Assembly (NCBI GenBank): GCA_028280445.1
Contig: JANQLU010000004.1
Coordinates: 1-43,234 of the forward strand
Reading direction: 5' to 3'
Source: Pirellulaceae bacterium
Lineage (GTDB): Bacteria > Planctomycetota > Planctomycetia > Pirellulales > Pirellulaceae
DNA: 43,234 bases
Made by a program: the position numbers and the translations under genes. Below, piece by piece: positions 15,286 through 24,217 of the stretch (position 1 is its first letter; each line of letters opens with the position of its first letter). Below the pieces are notes generated by a model. The model was not told the origin of the DNA and searched no databases. It was given only the letters and a program-made list of their open reading frames with translations.

Positions 15286-16095
15286 ATGGATACTCATCTC
15301 AATGACAAACACGTGGTCGTCACCGGCGCCAGCGGTTCGATCGGTAGCGAAATCGCCCGCCAATTTGCCGCCGAAGGAGCAAAGGTCACGGTTCATTTTC
15401 ATAAAAACCAATCTGCTGCCAATGACGTCGTCAAACAATGCGGACAACATGCGGCAGCAATGGCTGCAGACCTGACCAATGAGTCAGGAGCCAAAAATCT
15501 GTTCGAAAATGCAACGGATCGTTGGGGACCGATTCACATCTTTGTTGCCAACGCAGGTGTCTGGCCCGTCGCAAACCAACGTGTGGACCAGATCTCGCTG
15601 CAACGTTGGAATGAAACTTTGAATGCCAATCTAACAAGCACTTTTTTGTGCATGAAATATTTCTTTGCTCAAATTCAAAACCACCAGATTACTGATCCCG
15701 CTGCGGTCATGATCAGTTCCACCGCAGGTATTTTTGGTGAAGCGGGTCATGCCGACTACGCGGCTGCAAAAGCTGCCATCGCAGGCGGGTTGTTGCCAAG
15801 TTTGAAAAACGAACTCAATCAAATTGCCAAGAATGGGCGCATCAACGTTGTTTGCCCTGGTTGGACTTTGACGCCGATGACTGAAAAATTTGCCGGTGAT
15901 GGAGCAGCTCAAAAGCGCGCGCTGCAAACGATTGCCATGAAAAAATTCGCCGAGCCAGCCGACATCGCTTCGACCGTCGTGTTCCTTTGCAGCTCAAAAG
16001 CTGGCCATATTACGGGCCAGTCGATCACTGTATCCGGTGGAATGGAAGGCCGGGTCCTCTACGAGTCCGATGAAATTGGCTTCGAATCGTATTGA
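15286..16095 (+). CDS. Short-chain dehydrogenase/reductase (SDR), FabG-like
   Basis: 269 residues with the classical SDR layout: TGASGSIG nucleotide-binding loop at 13-20, an Asp after the second strand (AADLT at 60-64), NAG at 89-91, and the catalytic Ser145, Tyr158 and Lys162 (SSTAGIFGEAGHADYAAAK). The C-terminal half has VVCPGWTLTPM and the usual FLCSSKAGHITGQSITVSGG ending. It is NAD(P)-dependent; the TGxxxGIG form is here TGASGSIG. The substrate cannot be told from sequence; 3-oxoacyl-ACP reductase or a related sugar or alcohol dehydrogenase is possible. It is not next to fatty-acid genes, which argues against the housekeeping FabG. No strong ribosome-binding site is seen before the ATG. 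Confidence 0.9.
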   Translation: MDTHLNDKHVVVTGASGSIGSEIARQFAAEGAKVTVHFHKNQSAANDVVKQCGQHAAAMAADLTNESGAKNLFENATDRWGPIHIFVANAGVWPVANQRVDQISLQRWNETLNANLTSTFLCMKYFFAQIQNHQITDPAAVMISSTAGIFGEAGHADYAAAKAAIAGGLLPSLKNELNQIAKNGRINVVCPGWTLTPMTEKFAGDGAAQKRALQTIAMKKFAEPADIASTVVFLCSSKAGHITGQSITVSGGMEGRVLYESDEIGFESY

Positions 16096-16149
16096 TACTG
16101 GCTTTTTGCAAAAAAAATGTAACAGCTGGCTGCAACATCGCTGTTTTGG

Positions 16150-16178
16150 TTAACATGCTATGCATTGGTAACTATATT
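16150..16178 (+). promoter_or_regulatory. Candidate sigma-70 promoter for the zinc-ribbon membrane protein
   Basis: TTAACA (16150-16155), 17-base spacer, TATATT (16173-16178). The start codon is about 70 bases below the predicted transcript start. Confidence 0.6.
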
Positions 16179-16254
16179 ATAAGCTACTAGGTTTCGAATC
16201 TCACCGTTTGAATCCTTACCCAACGATTACCACTTCCCCTTTGTTGGATCAAAA

Positions 16255-17781
16255 ATGTCGATTGCTTTTCGGTGCCCTTGTGGACAAAAACTTCGCGCCA
16301 AACCTGAAATGGCTGGGCGCCAAACGCGATGCCCCAAATGTTCGGCCGTCGTCGATATTCCCACTCAACAACAATCCGCACCACAGATCGATACCGGGCA
16401 ACCGGCTCAACACAAAGCAGCATCGGCACCACAAATCAACACGGGCCAACCGGCGCCATCGCACTCAACACCCGTGCCAACACCACAGCCCGCTGCGACG
16501 CCCCAACCCGCGGTAACTCCGCAACCCGTTGAAACACCACAGCCTGTTGCAACACCCCAACCCACGCCGGTTCCGGTGCAGCCAGTCCAACAATTTGTTG
16601 AAATGATCGTGCCTTGTGTTTGCGGAGCAAGCTTCCAGGTTTCATCACAATTCGCCGGTCAACAAACAAATTGCCCGACCTGTGGCAACCCTTGCGTCAT
16701 TCCACAACAAGGTGCACAACAAGGCGCACAACAACCCGTGGTCACACCGGTTCAACAACCGATAGTTTCCAGTGGCATTCCACAAACCAACCCTTATGAA
16801 TCTCCCAGTGCGTCGATCGGACCGGCGCCCAAACCGATTTCACTTGAGAGAGAGTTTTCCAAAGTCAAAATCGGAGCGTTAATTGCCGCCATTGCGCTTT
16901 GCGTTTTTGCGGGCGCGATACTGATGAATTATTTGGGTCAAGGCCTGACTCAGATCTCCGTCTTGATAGGAGCTGCATCCGTTTCACGCCCACCCGAGCG
17001 TCCGAGTAGTACAGATTTCAGTACGCGCGAATCATACAACGCCGAAATGCGAAAATATCGTGAGAAACTCGAAAAATGGCAAAAGAAACAACCGAGTCCG
17101 GAAAAACTTCGCAAGCGCGCCAAAATGATTCGTAATCTCACCAAGGTTGCAGATGTGTTTTACAAAATTGGACATGTTGTTTTGGTGATTTCGATTATTG
17201 GCTGCATTGTCGGATTCGTTTTCTCATTTTTGATTCCAACACGAAAAGCTTTGATGGGAGTTGCCATTGCGATGACCGCCGCTGGAGCACTGGCAGCCAT
17301 TTTCTATTTGATCTTCCAAATGATCCCAATTTTGGATGACGATATGTTTGTGGATTACCGCGGACATACGACTTACATATTTATGTGGCCTGCCGAAGCT
17401 GATTTTGCAGACGCTTTTATTGCGGGCTTGATCGATACGTTGTTGTTCTCACCGCTGATCCTGAGCGGCGTTTTTCTGTTGCTCGCTGGAAAGTCATTGA
17501 ATCGAAAAGACATTGCGTCATCGGGAATGTTATCGCTCTGGCTGGTCGGCGGATTTCTGGTTTTTCTGGCGATTCTGTTTGTTATGGCACTGATCGATTT
17601 CAAACTGAAACAGCCCGCGCTCGTGCCGATGATCTTGGTCTGGTTTTTTCAGTGGGCTGCCAATATTGCGCTCGGTGTCGGCCTGTTTTTCTTGATTCGC
17701 GGCTTTTTCAAGCTGAAATCAGTGAATCTCAGTGGCGGTAATCAACGCAAAGGTTACGGCGGTACCGCTTCGTTCAGGTAA
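16255..17781 (+). CDS. Membrane protein with two zinc-ribbon-like motifs and a Pro/Gln repeat linker
   Basis: 508 residues. A four-Cys ribbon at the N-terminus (FRCPCGQKLRAKPEMAGRQT, then RCPKC) is followed by a low-complexity linker of TPQP-type repeats (about 60-120). A second ribbon follows (VPCVCGASFQVSSQFAGQQT, then NCPTCG), then a Gln-rich stretch, and from about residue 205 a membrane domain with five or six helices. A charged cytoplasmic helix (EMRKYREKLEKWQKKQPSPE) separates the first helix from the rest. The ribbon with the LRAKPEMAGRQTRCPKC pattern is common at the N-terminus of planctomycete membrane and signalling proteins. Function unknown; the ribbons and linker probably lie in the cytoplasm. 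Has its own promoter candidate. Confidence 0.85.
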   Translation: MSIAFRCPCGQKLRAKPEMAGRQTRCPKCSAVVDIPTQQQSAPQIDTGQPAQHKAASAPQINTGQPAPSHSTPVPTPQPAATPQPAVTPQPVETPQPVATPQPTPVPVQPVQQFVEMIVPCVCGASFQVSSQFAGQQTNCPTCGNPCVIPQQGAQQGAQQPVVTPVQQPIVSSGIPQTNPYESPSASIGPAPKPISLEREFSKVKIGALIAAIALCVFAGAILMNYLGQGLTQISVLIGAASVSRPPERPSSTDFSTRESYNAEMRKYREKLEKWQKKQPSPEKLRKRAKMIRNLTKVADVFYKIGHVVLVISIIGCIVGFVFSFLIPTRKALMGVAIAMTAAGALAAIFYLIFQMIPILDDDMFVDYRGHTTYIFMWPAEADFADAFIAGLIDTLLFSPLILSGVFLLLAGKSLNRKDIASSGMLSLWLVGGFLVFLAILFVMALIDFKLKQPALVPMILVWFFQWAANIALGVGLFFLIRGFFKLKSVNLSGGNQRKGYGGTASFR

Positions 17782-17805
17782 CCATCGTGGTTTGATTTGC
17801 TTATA

Positions 17806-17830
17806 ATTACTGGAAGTAATACTCAGTAAT
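17806..17830. promoter_or_regulatory. Inverted repeat overlapping a -10-like TATAAT upstream of the DUF1549 gene
   Basis: ATTACT-GGA-AGTAAT (17806-17820) is a perfect 6-bp inverted repeat, with a third AGTAAT at 17825-17830. It overlaps TATAAT at 17802-17807. It could be an operator; no good -35 is visible, so the promoter itself is uncertain. Confidence 0.3.
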
Positions 17831-17861
17831 TCGTTGACACTTTTTTGCAATCGATGGCCTC

Positions 17862-20800
17862 ATGAAAACATCCATCCAAATTGCCTTTCTTATGACGTTT
17901 TTTGTCATTGGTTTGATTACGACTAATTTGCTGTCGTTGGCCAACCATCAAAACGAATCGGATTCGAATCATTTTGCGCGAGCAGGCCATCAGCCGCAGA
18001 AAAAAATCGAATTCAATCGTGACGTTCGGCCAATCTTGTCAGATAAATGTTACGCTTGCCACGGACCCGATGCAGCGCAACGCCAAGCGGATCTTCGACT
18101 CGATGTCCGTGATGAAGCGCTGGCGGATCTGGGCGGGTACGCCGCGATCGTTCCCGGAAAACCGAATGACAGTGAATTGATCCGTCGAATTATTTCGGAT
18201 GACGAAGACGAAGTCATGCCGCCGGCGGACCATCGAAAAAAATTGACCGCTCGCGAAAAAGATATTTTGACGCAGTGGATTCGTCAGGGAGCCAAGTGGC
18301 AGAATCATTGGTCGTTAATTGCACCTCAAAAAATAATAACTCCTCAACCGGCCAACTCAGCCTGGACCAAAAACAAAATCGACCAATTTATTTTACAGCG
18401 GCTCCAAGCCCACAAAATCGCTCCCTCGCCTGAGGCGGACAAACGCACGCTGATTCGCCGAATCTATTTTGACCTGATCGGGCTTCCTCCCACACCTGAA
18501 CAGGTGGACGCTTTCATTGCCGATACGTCACCTGACGCTTATGAAAAAGTCGTCGACCAACTGCTGGCTTCGAAACATTTTGGCGAGCGTCTGGCCATTT
18601 ACTGGTTGGATCTGGTTCGCTACGCCGATACGGTGGGATACCACGGAGATCAAAACATCAGCGTTTCGCCTTATCGCGACTACGTGATCGATGCATTCAA
18701 TAACAATATACGGTTTGACCAATTCACCAGGGAACAACTCGCCGGTGACCTGATTGAAAATGCCACACTCAAACAAAAAATTGCTTCAGGCTACAACCGC
18801 CTGGGGATGATGAGCGCCGAAGGCGGTGTTCAACCCGAAGAATACTTGGCCAAATATGCGGCGGATCGAGTGCGAACAACGGCGTCAGTCTGGCTCGGTA
18901 TCACACTCGGATGCGCCGAATGTCACGATCACAAATTCGATCCATTTACGCTGACCGATTTTTACAACTTCGCATCCTTTTTCGCAGACATCAAAGAACG
19001 CGGTTTGTACAGCGGCGCCCACGTCTCTGGAGATTGGGGACCCAAAGTTGTTGTTGCTGACCCCCAATTGCCACAAAAAATTGCACCGATCGACAAACAA
19101 ATCGCTACGGTTCAATCCGAACTCAATTCGCAACGGGCGGCGATTACCGCTGCCCAACAAAAATGGGAAGACAATTTGCGAAAGTTCAAATTTCATTGGC
19201 AACAACTTAAACCCGCCAGTTTGATCAGCGTCGAACAATCTGCCCACGAAATTCTCAAAGACAACAGTGTGGTGATGACCGGCAAAGCCTCCAACGAAGA
19301 CACATACATTGTCCATTTCAAAATGCCGGACATGAACGTGAAAGGAATTCGCCTGGAAGCGATGCCCCATTTCAAATTACCGCAGCGGGGTCCGGGCCGC
19401 GCTGGCAACGGCAATTTTGTTATCACGCAAATGATCGCTTTGAAAGGGAAACATCGAAATACCGACGTTCTCAAAAAACTGATCAAGCAATGGCCGAAAT
19501 CGCTGAAACAACAAACGTTGCCGTTGGCCAATGCGAGCGCGACGTTTGAACAAAAAGCTGCGGCAAAATCTCATCCCGACAAAAAATGGTCTGCTCGCAG
19601 CGCGATTGATCAAGACAAACGTGGACGAACGTTCGGGTGGGCGGTCTTGCCCCAAGTAGGAAAACCCAACAGCCTCGTGGTCCAGGTACCTAAAGGAGTA
19701 ACATTCAAAAAAGGAGAATACCTGACCCTGGTGTTACAACAATATCATGGTTCGGGTAATCATTTGCTCGGTCGTTTCCGAGTATCGGTTACTTCGGATA
19801 AAAACCCGGTCACCGATCCACTGAGTACATTGCCCGGCGACCTGGGCACGATTTTGAAAGCTGCAGGAAATCGAACTGAGAAACAATCCAAACGACTGGC
19901 TGAATATTTTCTGTCGATCACTCCCCTGTTTGCCGCACAGCGAAAGAAAATCGAAGCGTTAAAAAAACAGCGAGATAAAATCGTCAAGGAAAATACTCGA
20001 ACCAGTCTTGTCACTGTCGCCACCAAGCCGCGTCCGATGCGCGTACTGCCGCGTGGGAATTGGATGGACAAAACGGGTAAAATCGCGCAACCGATCACTC
20101 CCAAATCGCTTCCTCCATTACCCAAGATTGACGGGCGACCGACGCGGATGGATTTGGCAAACTGGCTCGTTTCGAAAAACAACCCGCTCACCGCCCGAGT
20201 GTTCGTGAATCGACTTTGGAAACTCTACTTTGGCGCTGGCATTGCCAAAGTGCTCGACGATTTTGGATCGCAGGGCAGCTGGCCAAGCCACCCCGAGCTG
20301 TTGGATGATCTAGCAAACGAATTCGTCGATAGCGGTTGGAATGTGAAACATACAATTCGTTTGATCGTTACCAGCGCCGCGTATCGTCAATCCTCGGCCT
20401 CGCGCGATGATCTCAAAACGGTGGATCCGGAGAACAGATTGCTGGCCCGCCAATCGCGCTTTCGACTCGACGCCGAATTAATTCGCGACAATGCACTGGC
20501 CATCAGCGGGTTGTTAGTCAAAAAAATTGGCGGTCGCAGTGTGAAACCCTACCAGCCCCCGGGGCTCTATCGACATTTGAATTTTCCGCAACGCAAATAC
20601 CAATCGGACGCCGGTGACAAACAATTCCGCCGCGGACTGTACACTCACTGGCAACGACAATTTCTTCACCCCGCCATGAAATCGTTCGATGCGCCATCTC
20701 GCGAAGAGTGTACTTGTGAACGGCCGAAATCCAACACGCCGTTGTCCGCTCTGGTCATGCTGAATGACCCGTCGTATGTCGAAGCTGCCCGCAATCTGGC

Positions 20801-21083
20801 GGCCCGTTCGTATCAACAAAATTTGAAAACAGACAAAGAACGAATTGCGTGGATGTTTCGACAAGCCTTAACGCGCTCGCTTACCGAACAAGAAATCAAC
20901 GTGCTCTCGAAATTATTCGCATCGCACGAACAATATTTTGCCAACCAACCCGACGCCGCAAAAGCGTTGGTTCGAATCGGTATCTCGGAAAACAAATCAA
21001 ATGCGCCGGTTGCCAAGTTGGCGGCAATGACCAATGTCGCGCGAACGATCTTGAATTTACACGAGTTCATTACAAGAAACTAA
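17862..21083 (+). CDS. Planctomycete cytochrome / DUF1549 / DUF1553 protein
   Basis: 1073 residues. N-terminal signal or anchor (about 6-27), then a planctomycete cytochrome-c-like domain with the heme motif CYACH (Cys63, Cys66, His67) in [23 protein letters not shown]1549 follows from about residue 170 ([39 protein letters not shown]) and contains a second Cxx[14 protein letters not shown]. The middle is a long insert with coiled-coil and beta-sandwich character. DUF1553 forms the C-terminal third ([43 protein letters not shown]). These proteins always travel with a DUF1501 partner, here 4 bases downstream, and are exported. The biochemical function is not established; links to polysaccharide degradation are proposed from context. 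Confidence 0.95.
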   Translation: MKTSIQIAFLMTFFVIGLITTNLLSLANHQNESDSNHFARAGHQPQKKIEFNRDVRPILSDKCYACHGPDAAQRQADLRLDVRDEALADLGGYAAIVPGKPNDSELIRRIISDDEDEVMPPADHRKKLTAREKDILTQWIRQGAKWQNHWSLIAPQKIITPQPANSAWTKNKIDQFILQRLQAHKIAPSPEADKRTLIRRIYFDLIGLPPTPEQVDAFIADTSPDAYEKVVDQLLASKHFGERLAIYWLDLVRYADTVGYHGDQNISVSPYRDYVIDAFNNNIRFDQFTREQLAGDLIENATLKQKIASGYNRLGMMSAEGGVQPEEYLAKYAADRVRTTASVWLGITLGCAECHDHKFDPFTLTDFYNFASFFADIKERGLYSGAHVSGDWGPKVVVADPQLPQKIAPIDKQIATVQSELNSQRAAITAAQQKWEDNLRKFKFHWQQLKPASLISVEQSAHEILKDNSVVMTGKASNEDTYIVHFKMPDMNVKGIRLEAMPHFKLPQRGPGRAGNGNFVITQMIALKGKHRNTDVLKKLIKQWPKSLKQQTLPLANASATFEQKAAAKSHPDKKWSARSAIDQDKRGRTFGWAVLPQVGKPNSLVVQVPKGVTFKKGEYLTLVLQQYHGSGNHLLGRFRVSVTSDKNPVTDPLSTLPGDLGTILKAAGNRTEKQSKRLAEYFLSITPLFAAQRKKIEALKKQRDKIVKENTRTSLVTVATKPRPMRVLPRGNWMDKTGKIAQPITPKSLPPLPKIDGRPTRMDLANWLVSKNNPLTARVFVNRLWKLYFGAGIAKVLDDFGSQGSWPSHPELLDDLANEFVDSGWNVKHTIRLIVTSAAYRQSSASRDDLKTVDPENRLLARQSRFRLDAELIRDNALAISGLLVKKIGGRSVKPYQPPGLYRHLNFPQRKYQSDAGDKQFRRGLYTHWQRQFLHPAMKSFDAPSREECTCERPKSNTPLSALVMLNDPSYVEAARNLAARSYQQNLKTDKERIAWMFRQALTRSLTEQEINVLSKLFASHEQYFANQPDAAKALVRIGISENKSNAPVAKLAAMTNVARTILNLHEFITRN

Positions 21084-21087
21084 AACC

Positions 21088-22524
21088 ATGAGCGGACAAG
21101 AACAATTTTTCCTGACCCAAAACCGGCGGACGTTCCTCCGACAAACCTTTGGAGGCCTGGGATCGATTGCGTTGGGCCAGATGTTGGCCCAGCATGTTTC
21201 CGCAAACGACAAAACCAAAACCGACCGTTGGACAGGAATTGCGTCGCCGCCAAAAATGCGACCCAAAATCAAACGTGTGATTCATTTGTATATGGCCGGG
21301 GGACCATCGCATCTGGAAACGTTGGACTATCGACCGAAACTTGCCACGATGCACGGCAAGCCGATGCCCAAATCGTTTACCGATGGTCAACAAATCGCTC
21401 AACTTCAGGGTCAACGCAACAAACTGACTTGTATGGCACCGCAGTTTTCATTTGTGAAACGAGGAAAATCTGGTCAGGAAATTTCCAGTATTTTGCCGCA
21501 TATTGGCTCGATTGCCGATGACATTTGCATCGTTCGGTCCATGCACACGGACCAGATCAATCATGACCCGGCACATACGTTGATGAATACGGGCACGCCG
21601 ATTTCCGGCCGACCGTCGATGGGCTCCTGGTTGTTGTACGGGCTGGGTTGTGAATGTGATGATTTGCCAGGCTATGTTGTGTTGACCAGTGTTGGCGGTG
21701 GACAATCGCAACCGATTGCCTCGCGGCAGTGGCACAGTGGTTTTTTACCCGGCCGATTTCAAGGCGTTGAATTTCGCTCGACCGGCGACCCGGTGTTGTA
21801 TGTCAACAACCCCAAGGGGATTGATCGAAAGCGCCAACGAGACGTCATCGACGCAATCAACAAAATGAATTCGCTGGGCAACGAGGTCTATCAAGACCCG
21901 GAACTCAACACACGAATCTCGCAATACGAACTGGCCTCGAAAATGCAAATGTCGGTTCCGGGGCTGGTTGATTTTTCCGATGAACCTGAAAGCATTTTGA
22001 ATATGTATGGCACGAAAGGTGGCGACGGTTCGTTCGCTTCGAACTGCTTGCTCGCGCGGCGGCTGGCCGAACGTGGAGTTCGATTTATTCAGTTGTATCA
22101 TCGAGGTTGGGACCATCATGGAGGTATCAAACGCGGCGTCCGGATTACCTCCAAATTAGTGGATCAGGCGTCGGCTGCGTTGGTCAAAGATCTGAAACAA
22201 CGCGGGATGCTCGATGACACGCTAGTTATCTGGGGTGGAGAGTTTGGACGTACGCCAATGGCACAGGGCTCCGGTCGCGATCATCACATCAAAGGTTTCT
22301 CGGCATGGTTTGCCGGTGGTGGAATCAAACCCGGGATCACTTACGGCTCGACCGATGAACTGGGTTATGCGGCGGTTGAGAAAAAAGTCCACGTGCATGA
22401 TTTCCATGCCACCATGCTGCACCTGTTTGGTCTGGATCACGAGAAACTGACCTATCGTTATCAAGGTCGCGACTTTCGTTTAACGGATGTCCACGGAAAA
22501 ATCATCAAAGACATTTTGGCGTGA
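21088..22524 (+). CDS. DUF1501 protein (alkaline-phosphatase-fold, Tat-exported)
   Basis: 478 residues. The N-terminus has a twin-arginine signal (NRRTFLRQTFGGLGSIALGQ). The body matches DUF1501: KRVIHLYMAGGPSHLETLDY, the HDPAHTLMNTG segment, QLYHRGWDHHGG, and LVIWGGEFGRTPMAQGSGRDHH, where the clustered Asp and His residues suggest the metal site of the sulfatase/phosphatase superfamily. It overlaps functionally with the upstream DUF1549/DUF1553 gene, with only 4 bases between stop and start, a conserved planctomycete pair. The role is unknown; Tat export implies folding and perhaps metal loading in the cytoplasm. Confidence 0.95.
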   Translation: MSGQEQFFLTQNRRTFLRQTFGGLGSIALGQMLAQHVSANDKTKTDRWTGIASPPKMRPKIKRVIHLYMAGGPSHLETLDYRPKLATMHGKPMPKSFTDGQQIAQLQGQRNKLTCMAPQFSFVKRGKSGQEISSILPHIGSIADDICIVRSMHTDQINHDPAHTLMNTGTPISGRPSMGSWLLYGLGCECDDLPGYVVLTSVGGGQSQPIASRQWHSGFLPGRFQGVEFRSTGDPVLYVNNPKGIDRKRQRDVIDAINKMNSLGNEVYQDPELNTRISQYELASKMQMSVPGLVDFSDEPESILNMYGTKGGDGSFASNCLLARRLAERGVRFIQLYHRGWDHHGGIKRGVRITSKLVDQASAALVKDLKQRGMLDDTLVIWGGEFGRTPMAQGSGRDHHIKGFSAWFAGGGIKPGITYGSTDELGYAAVEKKVHVHDFHATMLHLFGLDHEKLTYRYQGRDFRLTDVHGKIIKDILA

Positions 22525-22554
22525 TGGTATTCGGGAATTCGGTGGGTGAGGTTT

Positions 22555-22672
22555 TCGGGAGGGCGAGGCTCCTGCCGAGCCGCAGACACAATGTTTGCCC
22601 GACCCTGTAAGCGGCAAGGCGCTAGCCGCCGGTCCGAGGCGCTAACAAACCGGCGGCTAGCGCCTTGCCGCT
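22555..22672. repeat. Repeat block: family R1 (22555-22581) and family R3 (22610-22672)
   Basis: R1 in forward orientation, then a long R3 palindrome: AGCGGCAAGGCGCTAGCCGC facing GCGGCTAGCGCCTTGCCGCT with a 19-base loop region. The R3 arms are about 22 bp and perfectly or nearly perfectly complementary. The block lies between the convergent DUF1501 and small-membrane-protein genes. Confidence 0.8.
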
Positions 22673-22681
22673 CAACAGAAA

Positions 22682-23107
22682 TCAACCGCGGATCAAAAGA
22701 AAAACAATCGAAACCACGTAAGCAAAATACATGGCCCCAAAGACTTGCCATGTAATCCGTTCACTCCATCCGCAAACCTTGGTTATCACCAATCCGGCGA
22801 TCGTTAAAATTCCGAGCACCAGGCTCAGTAATTCCAGCGGTATCAAAGTGGCTAAACCCAAAATGATGGAAAACAGAATCGTCAATCCAAACAACTCGGT
22901 CAGCGAGAACCGTCGACTGCGAATGCGCTGCATTCGGTTCTGCATTTCCTCTCGATCTTGATCCGGCAAGGGCAGGGGAGTCGCAGATTTTTCTTCATGG
23001 GGCAACTCCACCAGCTTTAACTCGGCGTCGCCAACACCATGCTCTGGAAACCGCTCCGACAGTTTGAAATCTGTTGAGCCGCTCGGAACAGGATCATTGG
23101 TGGACAT
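22682..23107 (-). CDS. Small membrane protein, unknown function
   Basis: 141 residues. An acidic, Pro-rich hydrophilic N-terminus (about 1-65) leads into a basic RIRSRRFSLTELFGLTILFS segment and then three hydrophobic helices (about 68-85, 87-107, 118-138). I recognise no family. It starts 13 bases after the LacI-type regulator's stop and is on the same strand, so it is probably the last gene of a sulfatase-lacI-membrane protein unit. The stop codon lies just beyond the R3 palindrome, which could serve as its terminator. Confidence 0.75.
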   Translation of the reverse strand: MSTNDPVPSGSTDFKLSERFPEHGVGDAELKLVELPHEEKSATPLPLPDQDREEMQNRMQRIRSRRFSLTELFGLTILFSIILGLATLIPLELLSLVLGILTIAGLVITKVCGWSERITWQVFGAMYFAYVVSIVFLLIRG

Positions 23108-23120
23108 CGCCAGAGAGCCC

Positions 23121-24131
23121 TTATGATATCGTTGCGACTGAATCTCGCTCGATCAATACAGCGTTGGGTTGCTTCAAAACCTCTTCTTTACCCGACAGCA
23201 AATTCAAAAGTGCCGTCGCAGCTGTTTTTCCCATTTCGATGGTCGGTTGCGCGACCGTGGTCAATGGGGGAATGACAAATTCGGACGTTGGCAAATCGTC
23301 GAACCCAACAAGTGATACCTGGTCGGGAACAGAAATACCACGGCGATGTAGCTCCAAACGAGCACCATAGATCATCGTATCGTTGGCGCCGAATATCGCA
23401 GTGAACTCGGCGTTGCGATCATATAAACTGGCCACCGCCTGACATCCCGATTGCCCTGTAAAATCGCCCGCACAAATCAATTGAGGATCAAACGTAACAC
23501 CTGCATCGCGCAACGCTTGTTTGTATCCTTCGAACCGGAGCCCCGCGTCGGTGTGTTCTTCTTTACCTTTGATAAAAGCAATTTTGGTATGGCCGTGATC
23601 AATCAGGTGTTTGGTCGCGTTTTGAGCGGCTTTCAGATTGTCGATGTGGAAACTTTGATTTTCCCAGTTGTCCAGATGACGCGCAATCAAAATCGTGGGT
23701 TTGAGATTTTTCAGGTCAAACAACGTTTTTTCGGTGAGATATCCGCCGACAATGATCAACCCGTCAACTTGCCGACTGATCAGAGTTTGAACCGCTTGTT
23801 CTTCGATCGATTGATTCCAACGACCGTCGGCAAAAATCGGTGAATAGTTGGTGTCGACCAGTTTTTGAACAATGCCTTGGGCAACCAGGTCGTAAAACGG
23901 CGTACCGATATTTTGAGTGACGATCCCAACGGTCATCGAGCGACCACCCGCCAGGCTGCGAGCCAGGAAATTGGGTTGAAAATCCAACTCCTTCATCGCG
24001 GCCAACACCGCCCGTCTTTTCTCCGGGTTCACGGGAGTCGTGTCATTGAGAACCCGTGATACCGTACTCTTGGAAACATTGGCGCGGTCAGCGATATCCT
24101 GAATCGTTACTTTTGTGTTTTGAATTTCCAT
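23121..24131 (-). CDS. LacI-family transcriptional regulator
   Basis: 336 residues from the ATG at 24131; an upstream in-frame start would add 26 residues that do not belong to the family. The HTH is at about 8-28 (VTIQDIADRANVSKSTVSRV) followed by the hinge helix region PNFLARSLAGGRS. The periplasmic-binding-protein-like sensor follows: MTVGIVTQNIGTPFYDLV, DGLIIVGG, GHTKIAFIKG, FGANDTMIYGA, and SLVGFDDLP near the C-terminus. Such regulators usually bind a sugar and control catabolic genes. The upstream neighbour on the same strand is a sulfatase, so a sulfated-glycan-derived ligand is a reasonable guess (inference). It ends 13 bases before the small membrane protein. Confidence 0.93.
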   Translation of the reverse strand: MEIQNTKVTIQDIADRANVSKSTVSRVLNDTTPVNPEKRRAVLAAMKELDFQPNFLARSLAGGRSMTVGIVTQNIGTPFYDLVAQGIVQKLVDTNYSPIFADGRWNQSIEEQAVQTLISRQVDGLIIVGGYLTEKTLFDLKNLKPTILIARHLDNWENQSFHIDNLKAAQNATKHLIDHGHTKIAFIKGKEEHTDAGLRFEGYKQALRDAGVTFDPQLICAGDFTGQSGCQAVASLYDRNAEFTAIFGANDTMIYGARLELHRRGISVPDQVSLVGFDDLPTSEFVIPPLTTVAQPTIEMGKTAATALLNLLSGKEEVLKQPNAVLIERDSVATIS

Positions 24132-24150
24132 GACATCATTATAGAAAGAC

Positions 24151-24178
24151 GTATTATCCCGCTGGACCAATTTGCCAA
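24151..24178 (-). promoter_or_regulatory. Candidate promoter for the LacI-type gene
   Basis: On the minus strand TTGGCA (24173-24178), 16-base spacer, TAATAC (24151-24156). A perfect TATAAT lies closer to the start (24138-24143) but without a -35; if used, the mRNA would be nearly leaderless. Confidence 0.4.
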
Positions 24179-24217
24179 CCAACTCGCGGGAAACAAGTGT
24201 TTGGAGCAAAAGACACT

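Noticed and set aside
15286..16095. Calling the SDR gene fabG
   Set aside because: The catalytic residues fit but there are no fatty-acid genes nearby and SDR substrates cannot be assigned from motifs alone.
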